From assembly GCA_030849075.1 (NCBI GenBank), contig JASAOO010003550.1:60289-124288 (forward strand): a stretch of DNA of 64,000 nucleotides, written 5' to 3'. This document shows, one piece after another, positions 40,043 to 49,600 of this stretch (within the stretch, counting starts at the first letter, position 1; every line of letters starts with the position of its first letter). Position numbers and translations under genes: made by a program. This stretch comes from Zelonia costaricensis (taxonomy: Eukaryota > Euglenozoa > Kinetoplastea > Trypanosomatida > Trypanosomatidae). The notes under the pieces are model-generated. The model made no database searches and was not told the DNA's origin. It was given only the letters and a program-made list of their open reading frames with translations.

Positions 40043-41211
40043 GCGCCCCGTGCACGTGCTTCTCCAGAGGGAGGGGGGGGGGAGACGGTGTACCGCAGCG
40101 CTGTGGACGCGCAACATGAGAGAGGGAAGCCGCGCTGGGCGAGTTCGTCGAGGAGGAGCGTAGTGAACACGGCGTGCATGTGCATTCTGATGGTGTGTCT
40201 CGCTGCTCGCGGCGTCTCGCCTCTGCAGTCCTCCTTTTCTCTTTCCACAGCGGAGCGACTTCTTGTTGTCGGCGGCTACGTGTGCACTTCATGTCTTGTC
40301 TTTTTCTGAGGCCGTCGGTGCGTCCTCTCTCTCACACGCACTTCCCTACCCCACCCCTCTCCCAACACTCAACTCAGCCGCACCACGTCTGCAGGTGTGG
40401 ACGCGTGCGTGTACGTGTGAGTCTGTGTTGCATGCGCTACGTGCCGAGGTCGCCCCGGCGTTATCGTCGGTGTAGTGGCGAGAGTATACAATGGGGGAAG
40501 TGCGGGTGCGTGTTCGTTCGATCACGTCTTACAAGAGGCCCGCAAAAAAAAAAAAAACACACAATCAAACTGTGAGAAAGCACGAAGACTGAGGGGGGAG
40601 GGGGGGAGGCGAAAGAGCGAGTTCGAGGGCGCGAGGCAGCATCCGGCGCGTCCGTGAGGCAGTGCGCCGCTAACACGAAAAAAAAAAAGAAGGAGCTGCA
40701 ACGCCCCCTCGCCGCGTGTCAACGCTGCCCGCGACGCGGCACCTCTTTTCTCGTCTCCTCGGGTCCAGGCTCACTGCCAGCTCTGCTCGACAGCGTCGTG
40801 TACCGGCGCGCCGCCGCCGCCGTGCTATTCTCGTGAAACACCATCACCTCTGCCATGGCATCACTCTCTTTCACACTTCTCCGGCGTTTGTTTGGCCTTC
40901 CCCTGTTTTGATGTCACAGTCCATGCCCGCACACCACTCGTGGGGTGCGCAGTCGTTTCTGTTGTCCCCGTGCAGCAGTTCGTGGCAGCGAAGCAGAGCG
41001 AGGAAGGGAGAGGACGCGCTGGCGCATCGATCAAGGTGACCGCTGCCGCTCCGAGCGTCGCGCTCACACACCATCTGGAAGGGGGGCAGAGACAGCGGTG
41101 TGCCTCTTCAACACACGCCAGCAAGACGCCTCCTGCCTTGCCTATTTCTTTCTGCCTTCACCCCTTTCCCTCGCTCTTCGCCTCACCTCCTCCCTGCTCC
41201 GCCCCACGCGC
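40043..41211. other. Intergenic region with A tracts
   Basis: A 1.2 kb spacer. It has two A-rich runs (about 40543-40556 and 40678-40690) around a G/A-rich segment, and pyrimidine tracts before AG sites at 40918-40919 and 40974-40975 that could be acceptors. No gene seen. Confidence 0.6.
40881..40919 (+). promoter_or_regulatory. Candidate trans-splice acceptor for the 41212 gene
   Basis: A T/C-rich tract (CCGGCGTTTGTTTGGCCTTC onward) is followed by CACAG with AG at 40918-40919, 293 bases before the ATG. A second tract ending in GTGCAG at 40975 is an equal alternative. Confidence 0.3.
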
Positions 41212-43203
41212 ATGCTGGCGCGGACGTGGACGTGCCTACGAGGCGAGAGGGCGGCGTCTGCGAGTGCAGGCGGTGTCGCGGCCTTGCGCCGCCGTCTGCA
41301 TCGCCTGCGCCACAGCAACCGCACCGCCGAGGCGCAGCTCGCGGAGCGGCGCCGCCTGCAACGTCTTCTGCGCGACGAGCGGCGCAGTGGCAACTCGTCG
41401 AGTGGCGCGCCAAGCGCCTCGACTGCAGCGGCTCACGCCCACGCGCTGGCGCTGCTTCCTCGCAACGATGCCCTGGAGGCGTCAATTGCGCTGGCGATCA
41501 GCGAAAACCGCGATGCACGCACAGAGCTGGAGCTGATGCGTCGGCTGGTGAACAGCACGCTGCTCTCCTTTGCCTCACCGGTGGACCGCTCGTGGGACCC
41601 GTACGACGTGAAGCCGCAGGTGTTCGCCTTGAACACGTACATCGCCCTCCCCGTCTTCACCTCGCTCGAGTACCTGCGGCTCTTCTGCCAGCGCTTCAAC
41701 TTCGCGGTGCGAGACCCGAGTGGGGCGCTGTGGGCTGCGGCAGGGGCGGGCGCACCAAGCGCGAGCCACGTCGCAGGTCTTCTGCCAGATGCCGTGGTAC
41801 AGAGTGCATGGTGGCAGCAGCGCCACGGACAGGCGCCACACGCAGAGGCGCAGGAGGTCCAGCAGCCGGGGCAGCCGGCGTCGGAGATGCTGTTCAACTC
41901 GATGACCGCCGCAGCTCACGCAGCACCTGCCGTGCCGGAGGAGAGCGCGGAGGGGGACAGCGGCTCAGGCACCGCAACATCCCCTGCATCTGCGACGGCA
42001 GCACACGCCCCCTCCCCACCGGCCGCGTCTATCGCCAATATGGATGCCGACGCGCTCTTCGACACGATGCTAATGGACAGCGTCCCCGCGCCTGCGAAGC
42101 GCCGACATCCATCACGCAAGAGTTCTAAAGTGCGGCGACGCGTGCGGTCGGCCAGGCGGACCCTGCGCACCCGCGCTGCCGCCGCAAAGTCCACGGTCGC
42201 TGCCGGGGCATCCACGCACAAAGGCGGTGACTCCGCTGATGCTGCAGCTGCTGCCGCCAAGGCGGCCTACTGGAACACCGTCGCCCAGACGGCGCCGTTC
42301 GACCTGAAGCAGGCGACGCCACTCCCCACGTTTGGCCCGTTCCTGCACCACTTTCTGATCGGCTACTTCGCCGACGTGTCCACGCTGCTGCACAACGCCG
42401 CGATTGTGCCGGAGAAGGTGGACATCGTCCTCAACCCCGCCTCGCCGCTGGAGTTTGTGCTGTCGCGCGCCGCGACGGACCGGGTGCTGCACAAGGACCA
42501 GCTGCTCCACCAGGCGTACCTTAAAGTGGAGAAGGAGCTGCAGCGCGAGTTCAGCGAGTTCTTCGCCGCATGCTGCCCGGAGGTGTCCGCCGCGTCCAGC
42601 GCGTGCGTGCCGTTGCCGATGGACGCGGCGGAGGTGGAGGAGGCCTTGCTCGCCTCGCAGAGTCCGTCTGCCAGCCCTCGCGGCACGGACCGTCACCGCG
42701 CACGCAGGGGCAGCGCGGACGGCGCCTCGCAGAACGCCCTGCAGGCGTACCGTGAGCGCACTCGCCTCTTGCGGGAAGCGGAGTTCCGCAACGGTGTCGC
42801 CTACGAGCTGGTGGTGCTGGTGCAGAGCTCGGCGCTGGAGGAGACGTTCCGCAAGATTCAGCAGGCAAAGCACCGATCTGTGCTGATGGGGCACGCGGAC
42901 TTGGATGTCATGCCGGAGGCGGTAGCGGCCCCATATGTGCGCGAGATGGCACAGCGCTTCTACGACAGCGCCAGCGAGCGGGCAGCACACGCCGCGCCGC
43001 GGTCGATTGCCGCGCACTCACGAGACTCTGCCGGAGACGACGCGCCATCTACGGAGCGCATCGGCGTGTTTGTGCGCCGAGGGCGGCCGCACACCATCAA
43101 CGTTGCGCAGTCGGCCGACTCCTACTTCCACGACCCGACGAACGCGTACACCGAGGCGCACGCCGTCTTCACGGAGGAGCTCAAGGTGAAGCGTGGTCAG
43201 TGA
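41212..43203 (+). CDS. SseB-like domain protein, probably mitochondrial
   Basis: A 663-residue protein. The ATG at 41212 (MLARTWTCLRGERAASASAG) is chosen because it is the first true ATG beginning biased codon use. Its N-terminus is Arg/Ala/Leu-rich with few acids, like a mitochondrial presequence. Residues about 137-174 (FALNTYIALPVFTSLEYLRL onward) resemble the SseB N-terminal domain, which has a 'PVFTS' strand and helix. About 374-426 give its second half, with VDIVLNPASPLEFVL matching the family's 'LNPxSP' signature. A low-complexity insert (about 175-370) separates the halves. Residues about 527-570 (NGVAYELVVLVQSSALEETF then HADLDVMPE) resemble the SseB C-terminal domain. Bacterial SseB-type proteins are poorly understood, so no function is assigned. 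The family link is by pattern only. Confidence 0.75.
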   Translation: MLARTWTCLRGERAASASAGGVAALRRRLHRLRHSNRTAEAQLAERRRLQRLLRDERRSGNSSSGAPSASTAAAHAHALALLPRNDALEASIALAISENRDARTELELMRRLVNSTLLSFASPVDRSWDPYDVKPQVFALNTYIALPVFTSLEYLRLFCQRFNFAVRDPSGALWAAAGAGAPSASHVAGLLPDAVVQSAWWQQRHGQAPHAEAQEVQQPGQPASEMLFNSMTAAAHAAPAVPEESAEGDSGSGTATSPASATAAHAPSPPAASIANMDADALFDTMLMDSVPAPAKRRHPSRKSSKVRRRVRSARRTLRTRAAAAKSTVAAGASTHKGGDSADAAAAAAKAAYWNTVAQTAPFDLKQATPLPTFGPFLHHFLIGYFADVSTLLHNAAIVPEKVDIVLNPASPLEFVLSRAATDRVLHKDQLLHQAYLKVEKELQREFSEFFAACCPEVSAASSACVPLPMDAAEVEEALLASQSPSASPRGTDRHRARRGSADGASQNALQAYRERTRLLREAEFRNGVAYELVVLVQSSALEETFRKIQQAKHRSVLMGHADLDVMPEAVAAPYVREMAQRFYDSASERAAHAAPRSIAAHSRDSAGDDAPSTERIGVFVRRGRPHTINVAQSADSYFHDPTNAYTEAHAVFTEELKVKRGQ

Positions 43204-43644
43204 GGGCGGGAGGAGTAGGAGTCGCGGTTTTGGTTGTCTTCACACAGATTAACAAAGGTGATCCACAGCGCATGACGTGGCGGAAAGCAGGGGCGAGGGA
43301 GCGGAGCAGCAGACTCCTCGTGTGAGTGACCGACAGACCTCGGGGGTGCGCCAGAGGGGGAGGGGGTAAAACAGGAATCGAACCGGACAAGTGGTGGACA
43401 GTGAAATCTTGGAACTCTTGTGTCGTCGCGCTTTCCGTTTGCGGGTCGGTCTACGACACAGCTCACGTGACATGCGAAAACGTGAAATGCGCTCTCCCTA
43501 CTTCTTCTGTGTTCATCCCCTTATCTCTTCTGGCTTCATTGCCTGGTTTGTGTGCGTCGTTGTGTGGACTGCACATGAACGCAAACGGCTTGCGCACTCC
43601 CGCCTCACCCACCCACCCACCCACTCTCTCACACAAGATCGGTG

Positions 43645-43671
43645 CGCTTTGCCTTTTTCTTTTCTCCACAG
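43645..43671 (+). promoter_or_regulatory. Candidate trans-splice acceptor for the 43791 gene
   Basis: A pyrimidine tract ending TTTTCTCCACAG puts an AG at 43670-43671, 120 bases before the ATG. This is one of the clearest tract-plus-AG sites in the window. Confidence 0.5.
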
Positions 43672-43736
43672 CCTTCAGACATTCCTTGCTGGAGTGTCTG
43701 CACGGTCACGCACCCACACGCACGTACACTCAAATA

Positions 43737-43750
43737 CACACACACACACA
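43737..43750 (+). repeat. CA microsatellite in probable 5' UTR
   Basis: Seven CA units within a wider CA-rich stretch (43720-43765), about 40 bases before the ATG at 43791 and downstream of the candidate splice site. Confidence 0.75.
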
Positions 43751-43790
43751 ATCACAGACTCACACAAGAGAAACCCCTACGCTGTCCGCA

Positions 43791-44384
43791 ATGGCCACCG
43801 AGGAGTACCGCGATGCGCCGGCGGAGACGCGGCTGTCGCCCGAGGCGGAGGAGAACCTGGTCCAGCGGCTCTACTACCGCCAGATGGAGCTGACGGCGCA
43901 GCGGGAGGAGGAGCGGCGCACCACCCTGGAGCGGGCCCGCGCGCAGATGCAGCGGCACATTTCGAAGGAGAAGGAGGGCAACCTGGTGAGCCGCATGTAC
44001 GACCAGCAGGTCGAGCGGTTCGCCAACTCCAAGGCAGAGCGGGACCGCAAAGTGGAGGAGGAGAAGCACAAGAACGACAAGAAGCTCGACCCTAGTGACA
44101 TCGAGGAGCAGGTGCGCCGCATGTACGAGGAGGAGCGCAAGCGCGGGCAGTCCCGTCGTGAGGAGCTGAACGCGCGCTATATACCCACAGCTGAGCCCAA
44201 GAAGATCGGCAAGAAGGAGCTGAAGGAGTGCGTGGAGCGGCTCTCGCACGTCGACTGGGAGAAGCGGGACGAGGAGCTCTTCAAGAAGTACGTCTACCCG
44301 CACGACCCCAAGACGATCACCATCTCCCGCGCCGATGAGGGGGCGATGGCGGACCGTCTGTCCACAACCAAGGGCGCCGGCTGA
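43791..44384 (+). CDS. Small charged helical protein with LVxRLY repeats
   Basis: A 197-residue, Glu/Lys/Arg-rich protein starting MATEEYRDAPAETR. The ATG at 43791 follows a clear splice-type site and begins strong codon bias; the upstream open frame is CA repeat and spacer. It contains a repeat with a period of about 43 residues: EENLVQRLYYRQMELTAQRE, EGNLVSRMYDQQVERFANSK, IEEQVRRMYEEERKRGQSRR and a diverged KECVERLSHVDWEKRDEEL. The first, second and third start near nt 43846, 43974 and 44103. It is predicted to be mostly helical, with no membrane segment or signal. Such repeats recur in kinetoplastid cytoskeleton- or flagellum-associated proteins as I recall, but that is not verified here. 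Function is unknown. Confidence 0.85.
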   Translation: MATEEYRDAPAETRLSPEAEENLVQRLYYRQMELTAQREEERRTTLERARAQMQRHISKEKEGNLVSRMYDQQVERFANSKAERDRKVEEEKHKNDKKLDPSDIEEQVRRMYEEERKRGQSRREELNARYIPTAEPKKIGKKELKECVERLSHVDWEKRDEELFKKYVYPHDPKTITISRADEGAMADRLSTTKGAG

Positions 44385-44734
44385 GCGCGAAAAGCGAAAA
44401 GAGAGTTCGTGCGTGGAAGTGCATCCACTGCGGCGCGAAGATCACTAGAGGTGGAAGTCACGTAAAAGGGGGCAGGCAGAGAGCGGCGCGTGATGGCGGC
44501 TGGGGGCGCTCTCGTGGCGTGCCGCGCGTCGCCTTCCAGCGTCGTGTCCCTCGACTTCCCTGTCGGGTGCTCCCCTTTTCTGTGGCTGCTACTGCCTCCG
44601 GTCACGTTCGATCGCGTGAACTTTCATTTTGTGTGTGTATTTGAAGTGAGCGCCACAACGCCGTTTGGGCGGGCTCCACCGTGTGATACGAGAGGAGCTG
44701 ATAGAGAGGAGGAACATGGGAATAGGCTGTGCAC

Positions 44735-44754
44735 GTGTGTGTGTGTGTGTGTGT
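44735..44754 (+). repeat. TG microsatellite
   Basis: About ten TG units, 350 bases downstream of the 43791 gene, probably in its 3' UTR. Confidence 0.8.
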
Positions 44755-46230
44755 CAGCGCGTGCTCGCCTCTTTCTCTTGCCCCTCCCCCCCCTGCGTGT
44801 GTGAACAGCTCCTCATCGTCGCGCTGCTCTTCACTCCCATTTTTTCTTGTTGCGTGGCACACGTTGTGTAATGGGTTTCTTCTCGCCCCCCTCGCCACCC
44901 TCCTCCCTCCCCGTCCCTCAGAAAAAGTCCGTATCTCACCGTCGCAGGACGGAAAGCGAGACTGCCTACGCAGGAGGCCTGTTTGTGCAGTTCTGATGGC
45001 TCCTCTTCGTTTCGGCGTCTGTGTGCGCCTGGCGTTTGTGGTGGGACTGCGTACGTCTCGTGCGTCTCCCCTCCCTCTACCCGCCCAGCCCCCCCCTCCC
45101 CCACTCTTGCGGCTTCTCTCTCGCTGTTACGTCGTTGTTCTGCTTGCTCCCTCCCCGTCGCCTTCCCTTCTGCAGCGTATTCCCCTCCGCCCCCCTTTTC
45201 CGCACACGCACGCGCACACGTGCCGTCGGGGACTGTTGTGCGCGTGCGGCGAGCTGCTGGTCAGCGAGGAAGGTCAGCAATGAATGCAGACGTGGTTGAT
45301 GTAGTCATGTACAGCTCCTGCACCCGGGCGCGTGCTCGTTTCCGGACTTCTCTGTTGTTCTTTCTCTGTTTCTCTTCTTGCTTTCCTCGCTCAAGGTGCT
45401 CGCGCCGACCTCCACCACGCAGGATGACACCTCGGACTTGGCGAGTCGTGAGCGCCGGGATGCACCTTTCAAACAAAACAAACATAAAAAAGAGAAGAAG
45501 GCGCAGCGCGGGTTGCGAGCGAAGGCGGCACCTACGATGGAAAGGGAGGAGGGAGGGGGGGCGGCGCTTTTGTAGTTCGTCACTCGGAAGCGGAGAAGGC
45601 CGCATCGCCAAGACACGGCGAGCGAGCGCAGAAAGCGAAGCGCAAGAGAAGGGCGTTCGCCAAGAAAGGGAACGCAAAGAAGCGACCACGACCTGCGTCG
45701 CACGAGATGGTCTGCCGTTTTTCCGTTCTCTCTGCCGCCGCACGCGGGCCCGACTGCAGGCGCCTCTGCTCCCGCGTCGCACCGCGTGCAGTGCGCGGCT
45801 GGGGATGTCTGAGATGTGGCAGGGCCACCCGACGCCTTGATTGGGCGGCAGCGACACGACTGCCGGGCGAAGCGACGCAGACGCGAAAACGCGTGGGGAC
45901 TTCGGCGGCGTGCTCGAGCGCAGCGCCACGCGGGGCACTCGACGCATCCTGCGCGGAGAGGGCGCTGGCGTGCGTACCCGTGTTGCTCCTCTCGAGCCGT
46001 TGCAGTGATGCATCCACACCGTCTCCCACCTTGACCTGTCTCCCCCCCCTTCACGCAAACTGCCTTTGCGCGTTCTTACTGCCTGATCGCTCTCTCTCCA
46101 CCCCCTCTCTCGCCTCGCTTGCCCACAGCAGTGCGAGACGGCGTCTTTGCTTGTGTCTTGCTGAGAAGGGAAACGAGAGGCCCTATCACGACTTTCTGCA
46201 CGTGTGTGAGTGGTTTAGCGCCTCGCTACG

Positions 46231-46254
<24 letters not shown>
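46231..46254 (+). repeat. CA microsatellite
   Basis: Twelve CA units followed by AAACAC repeats, 441 bases upstream of the CNB protein gene. Confidence 0.85.
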
Positions 46255-46261
<7 letters not shown>

Positions 46262-46628
46262 AACACATAGGAAAAAGGGACGGCCCCGCATTCCTTGCGC
46301 TTCCTCCCGTCTTCGTCGTGTCAGGCCCACGGACGCACGCTTCAAGCGTCTCTGACCACTGCGGTCAGTCTGCGTGTTGTACTCTGCTGCCACGGGCTCT
46401 GAGGTCTGCCTACACCCACAAAAAAACAATTAGAACCATCACCAACGCAGTTACTGCTCTCCACAGTCCGCCCCTAGACCCCCGGACCCCCGGACCCCCC
46501 CCCCCCGCCCAGCCGGACGTGTACGCGTCCTTTACCGTCTTCTCCGCTCCGTGCACGCTGAGCTGGCGTTTCCTTTATTTTCTCTTTTGAGCTGAGTGCC
46601 GTGGCGGGCTCTCTGGCGCACCGCGAGT

Positions 46629-46682
46629 CGCCTCTGTTTCTTCTTTCCTCTTCTTTTTTTTGTTTTGTCGTTTGAACGTTAG
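46629..46682 (+). promoter_or_regulatory. Candidate trans-splice acceptor for the CNB protein gene
   Basis: A long pyrimidine tract (46631-46670, with an eight-T run) is followed by TTAG with AG at 46681-46682. The ATG at 46695 is the first ATG after it, giving a leader of only about 12 bases. This supports that start codon. Confidence 0.5.
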
Positions 46683-46694
46683 AAACCGAGTGCG

Positions 46695-49600
46695 ATGTTC
46701 TCCGCGACGGGCCTGCGCACGGCTGGCGTGTTCGAGCACGTGCCGCATCAGCCGCACGACACCGCCCGCCGTCGGCAGAGCGCGCGGCGCGCCAGCCACC
46801 GCCGGGCCAGCGCCTACCTCAGCGGTCGCCCCAGCCTGCGCGACAGCGCCGGCGACTTGGACGGCATAACGATGGATCGTCTCACGTACCTGAGCACCGC
46901 CCTGGACGCCTTGCCGGGTATCGCGCTGCGCGAGTACTTTGTGCCGATTGTGCGTCTCAAGAAGCAGCTGCTGCTGCGGCAGCGCAGCGTGCGGCAGCGC
47001 TTCCCCTCTCGCGCGACGGCCGACGGCGCCGCCGCGTACGCGAAGCTCGTGGAGGGCGCGATGGGGCACCTCACCAAGGCGCTCAGCACTGCCGCGGGCG
47101 ATCTGATGCTGGACGGCGGCACGTCGAACCTGACGCTGGAGGTGAAGGACGTCATGGCACACCTCAAGGACAAGCTCACCCCGGTCTGCTTCGAAGCCGG
47201 CGGCGTCTTCGCCTTCCCACGCGAGCCACCAGAGGCGTCGTTCGTGTACATTATTGTGACCGGTACTGTCTCCGCCAACTACTTTCAGCCGCAGTCGCAG
47301 TCCTCGGCGCAGGCGGCAGCGGCGCAGCAGCAGCAGCAGCGTCGCGGCGGCGGCGGTGGTGGCGCCGGGGGCGGTGTGCCGCCTGGCATGTGCAGGGAGC
47401 GGCCGATGTACTTCACCTCTGCCAAGGAGGTGGTGCGGCTGTGCGGAGGCGGGCTCGCCCCGGAGGCGGCGATGCACGTGGACGACTACGCAGCGACGGA
47501 GTCGGTGAACAACAACAGCGCCGGCAGCCCGTACGCTGGCGACGGCGGCGCCACGTCGATGTCGGGCGTCACGACGGCGATTCAGCGCTCGCTGCGCCGG
47601 GCGAGCCGCACGGTCGGGCAGCCGACGCTGCAGCCAACGCGGACGGAGACGGTGCGGGCCCCTGCGGTGCTCGGTGCGACGGAGGCGCTCGGCTTGCTGC
47701 CCTCCAAGTACGTGTGCTACACCGCCTCTAGCACCTCCGTGACCGGCAGCAAGGGCGCGCGCGCGAACGGGGCGACGGAGGCCACGTACGTCGAGTTTGT
47801 CGACGCATTTCGCCTGCGCACGCTCGACGTGCACGCCGCGCTGGTGAGCATCGCGGCGCAGCAGCAGGCGGAGCGGCAGCAGCGCACCTTGTACCGCGCT
47901 GCGCCGTGGTGTGCGGCGGGCCCAGGCGAGGTGGTGCCCCGTGGCGTGGTGCGCACCGTCGCGGACTTCGTTGTCGCGGCGCGCCGCCGAGCCTTGTACA
48001 GCGACTACGCCGCGACGGAGCTGCTGATGCGGCAGAGCTGGCTGCTGCAGGACGCGCCGGCGCACACGATCCGCACGCTCATCTCGCACCTCGTGCCCCG
48101 CACGTACATGCCCGGCGAGGTGATGGCCTGCCCGCACACCCCCGGCAGTGAGCGGCAGCTCTGCTTCTTGCGCCGCGGCCGCTTCCACGTCTTCGCCGTG
48201 CCACGCGTAGCGGTGGCGATGGCGGCCCCGGTCGCACTAGGCGAGTCGCAGAACGGCCACGGTGGCGGCCGCGTCCCCGCCCGCGAGGGGTGCACGTGCT
48301 GGCGCATCGACGACGCCCCTGCCGAGGTGGTCGACTCGGGCGCCTCCTTTGGTGAGCTCTCGGTGCTCTTCCACGAGCCGCGGCACTGCCTACTGCGGGC
48401 TGACACTGTGTGCGATGTGTGGTGCCTGCCACACCGCAGCTTCACGGCGCTCATGCAGCGCGACTCGGCTCTGCGGGATGGCCTGCTGCAGAAGGCGGCG
48501 GTGCTGCGCATTGAGTGGATGGGCGAGCAGCGTTACACGCGGGCCCTGGCCCAGCAGCTGCGTGCCTGCTCCGAGCTGCTCCACCCGCTGTCCGACATGG
48601 CCATCCGCCTCATCCAAGAGCGGCTCGAGCCTGTCGTGCACCCGCCGGGCTCCCTCGTGGCGAGCACCTCGACGCGGTGCGCGGAGATGACGTTCATCAT
48701 GCGCGGCACGGTGTCGACGATCTGCGAGGGCGTTGCCACGTACACGGCGGGCGACGTGCTGGGCGAGGGCTGCCTCATGCCGCACCGCTGGCCGCTCGGC
48801 CTGGCGGCCCGCACGATGGTGGAGGGGTGGCGCATCCGGGTGGACCAGCTCCTCGACGCGCTGCGCCGCATGGACGTGCTGCATCAGTACTCCGGCATCG
48901 TCACGAGCCAGACGCCGCAGCTCATGAAGCGCATTTTCGGCACGCCGCAGCCTGAGATCGAGGTGGATGCGGTGGGTCGCCAGCGCATGCCCACCGTGGG
49001 CCCGCCGCCGGGTGGCTTCGACAGCTACCTGGCGTACGGCCGCGCCATCAGCGAGGTGCAGCTCCGCGCGTTGTGCTTTCTGTACGGCGACTACGTGCGG
49101 TGGGAGGACATCAACTACGCCTCGATGGACAGCGGCGCGACGCGGCACGGCGCCACGTCGGCGAGGAGCGGAGCGGGGGCGGGGTCGAAGCCGACACTTG
49201 ACAGCGTCGCTCGCGGACTGGCCGTCAGCCGCCTCAACGGCGGGCAGACGCAGTCCGTATCGGCGGCGCTCGGCGAGCTGCAGCCGCATGTCAGGGATGG
49301 CAGAGCCGCCGCCGGCGCTGGGCCCTTCGCAGGCCGCGTCCGCCCGCGCGCCCCCAGCGTGGTGGCGGCGGGCGGGTCAGCGGACGTCGTGGATCTCCTC
49401 ATGGGCGACGCCGCTGCCGCCGGGTCGGGCCGCAGTGCTGCACGCCTGCGGAGTGCACAGAGCGCGCGACGCGGCGGGGCCGCTCGCGCCAGTGGGCAAC
49501 GCTCCGGTGGCTGCCACGGCCCGACCCTGCGCGTCAGCAGCGCCGGTGCCTTCCTCATCAAGGACGCGTTTCTCGGCGACGGATCCGTGCCGGGGCGCGG

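Larger units (their letters stand above)
43204..43790. other. Intergenic region
   Basis: A 0.6 kb spacer with a B-box-like sequence on the minus strand near 43372 (judged not a tRNA), a strong acceptor-like tract and a CA repeat before the next ATG. No gene seen. Confidence 0.65.
44385..46694. other. Intergenic region, no supported gene
   Basis: A 2.3 kb spacer with a TG repeat (44735-44754) and a CA repeat (46231-46254). A stretch at about 45430-45720 is unusually purine-rich on the + strand, the reverse of most spacers here. Frames at 44983-45840 (+) and 45261-46058 (-) overlap each other and do not look like real proteins. Confidence 0.55.

Noticed and set aside
43368..43392. tRNA B-box-like GGTTCGATTCC on the minus strand
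   Set aside because: The T-stem has a mismatch and no A box or acceptor stem could be found at the right distance, so it is not called as a tRNA.
44983..46058. Overlapping + (285 codons) and - (265 codons) frames
   Set aside because: Low-complexity Arg/Ser-rich translations with no similarity to known proteins; one crosses the purine-rich patch.
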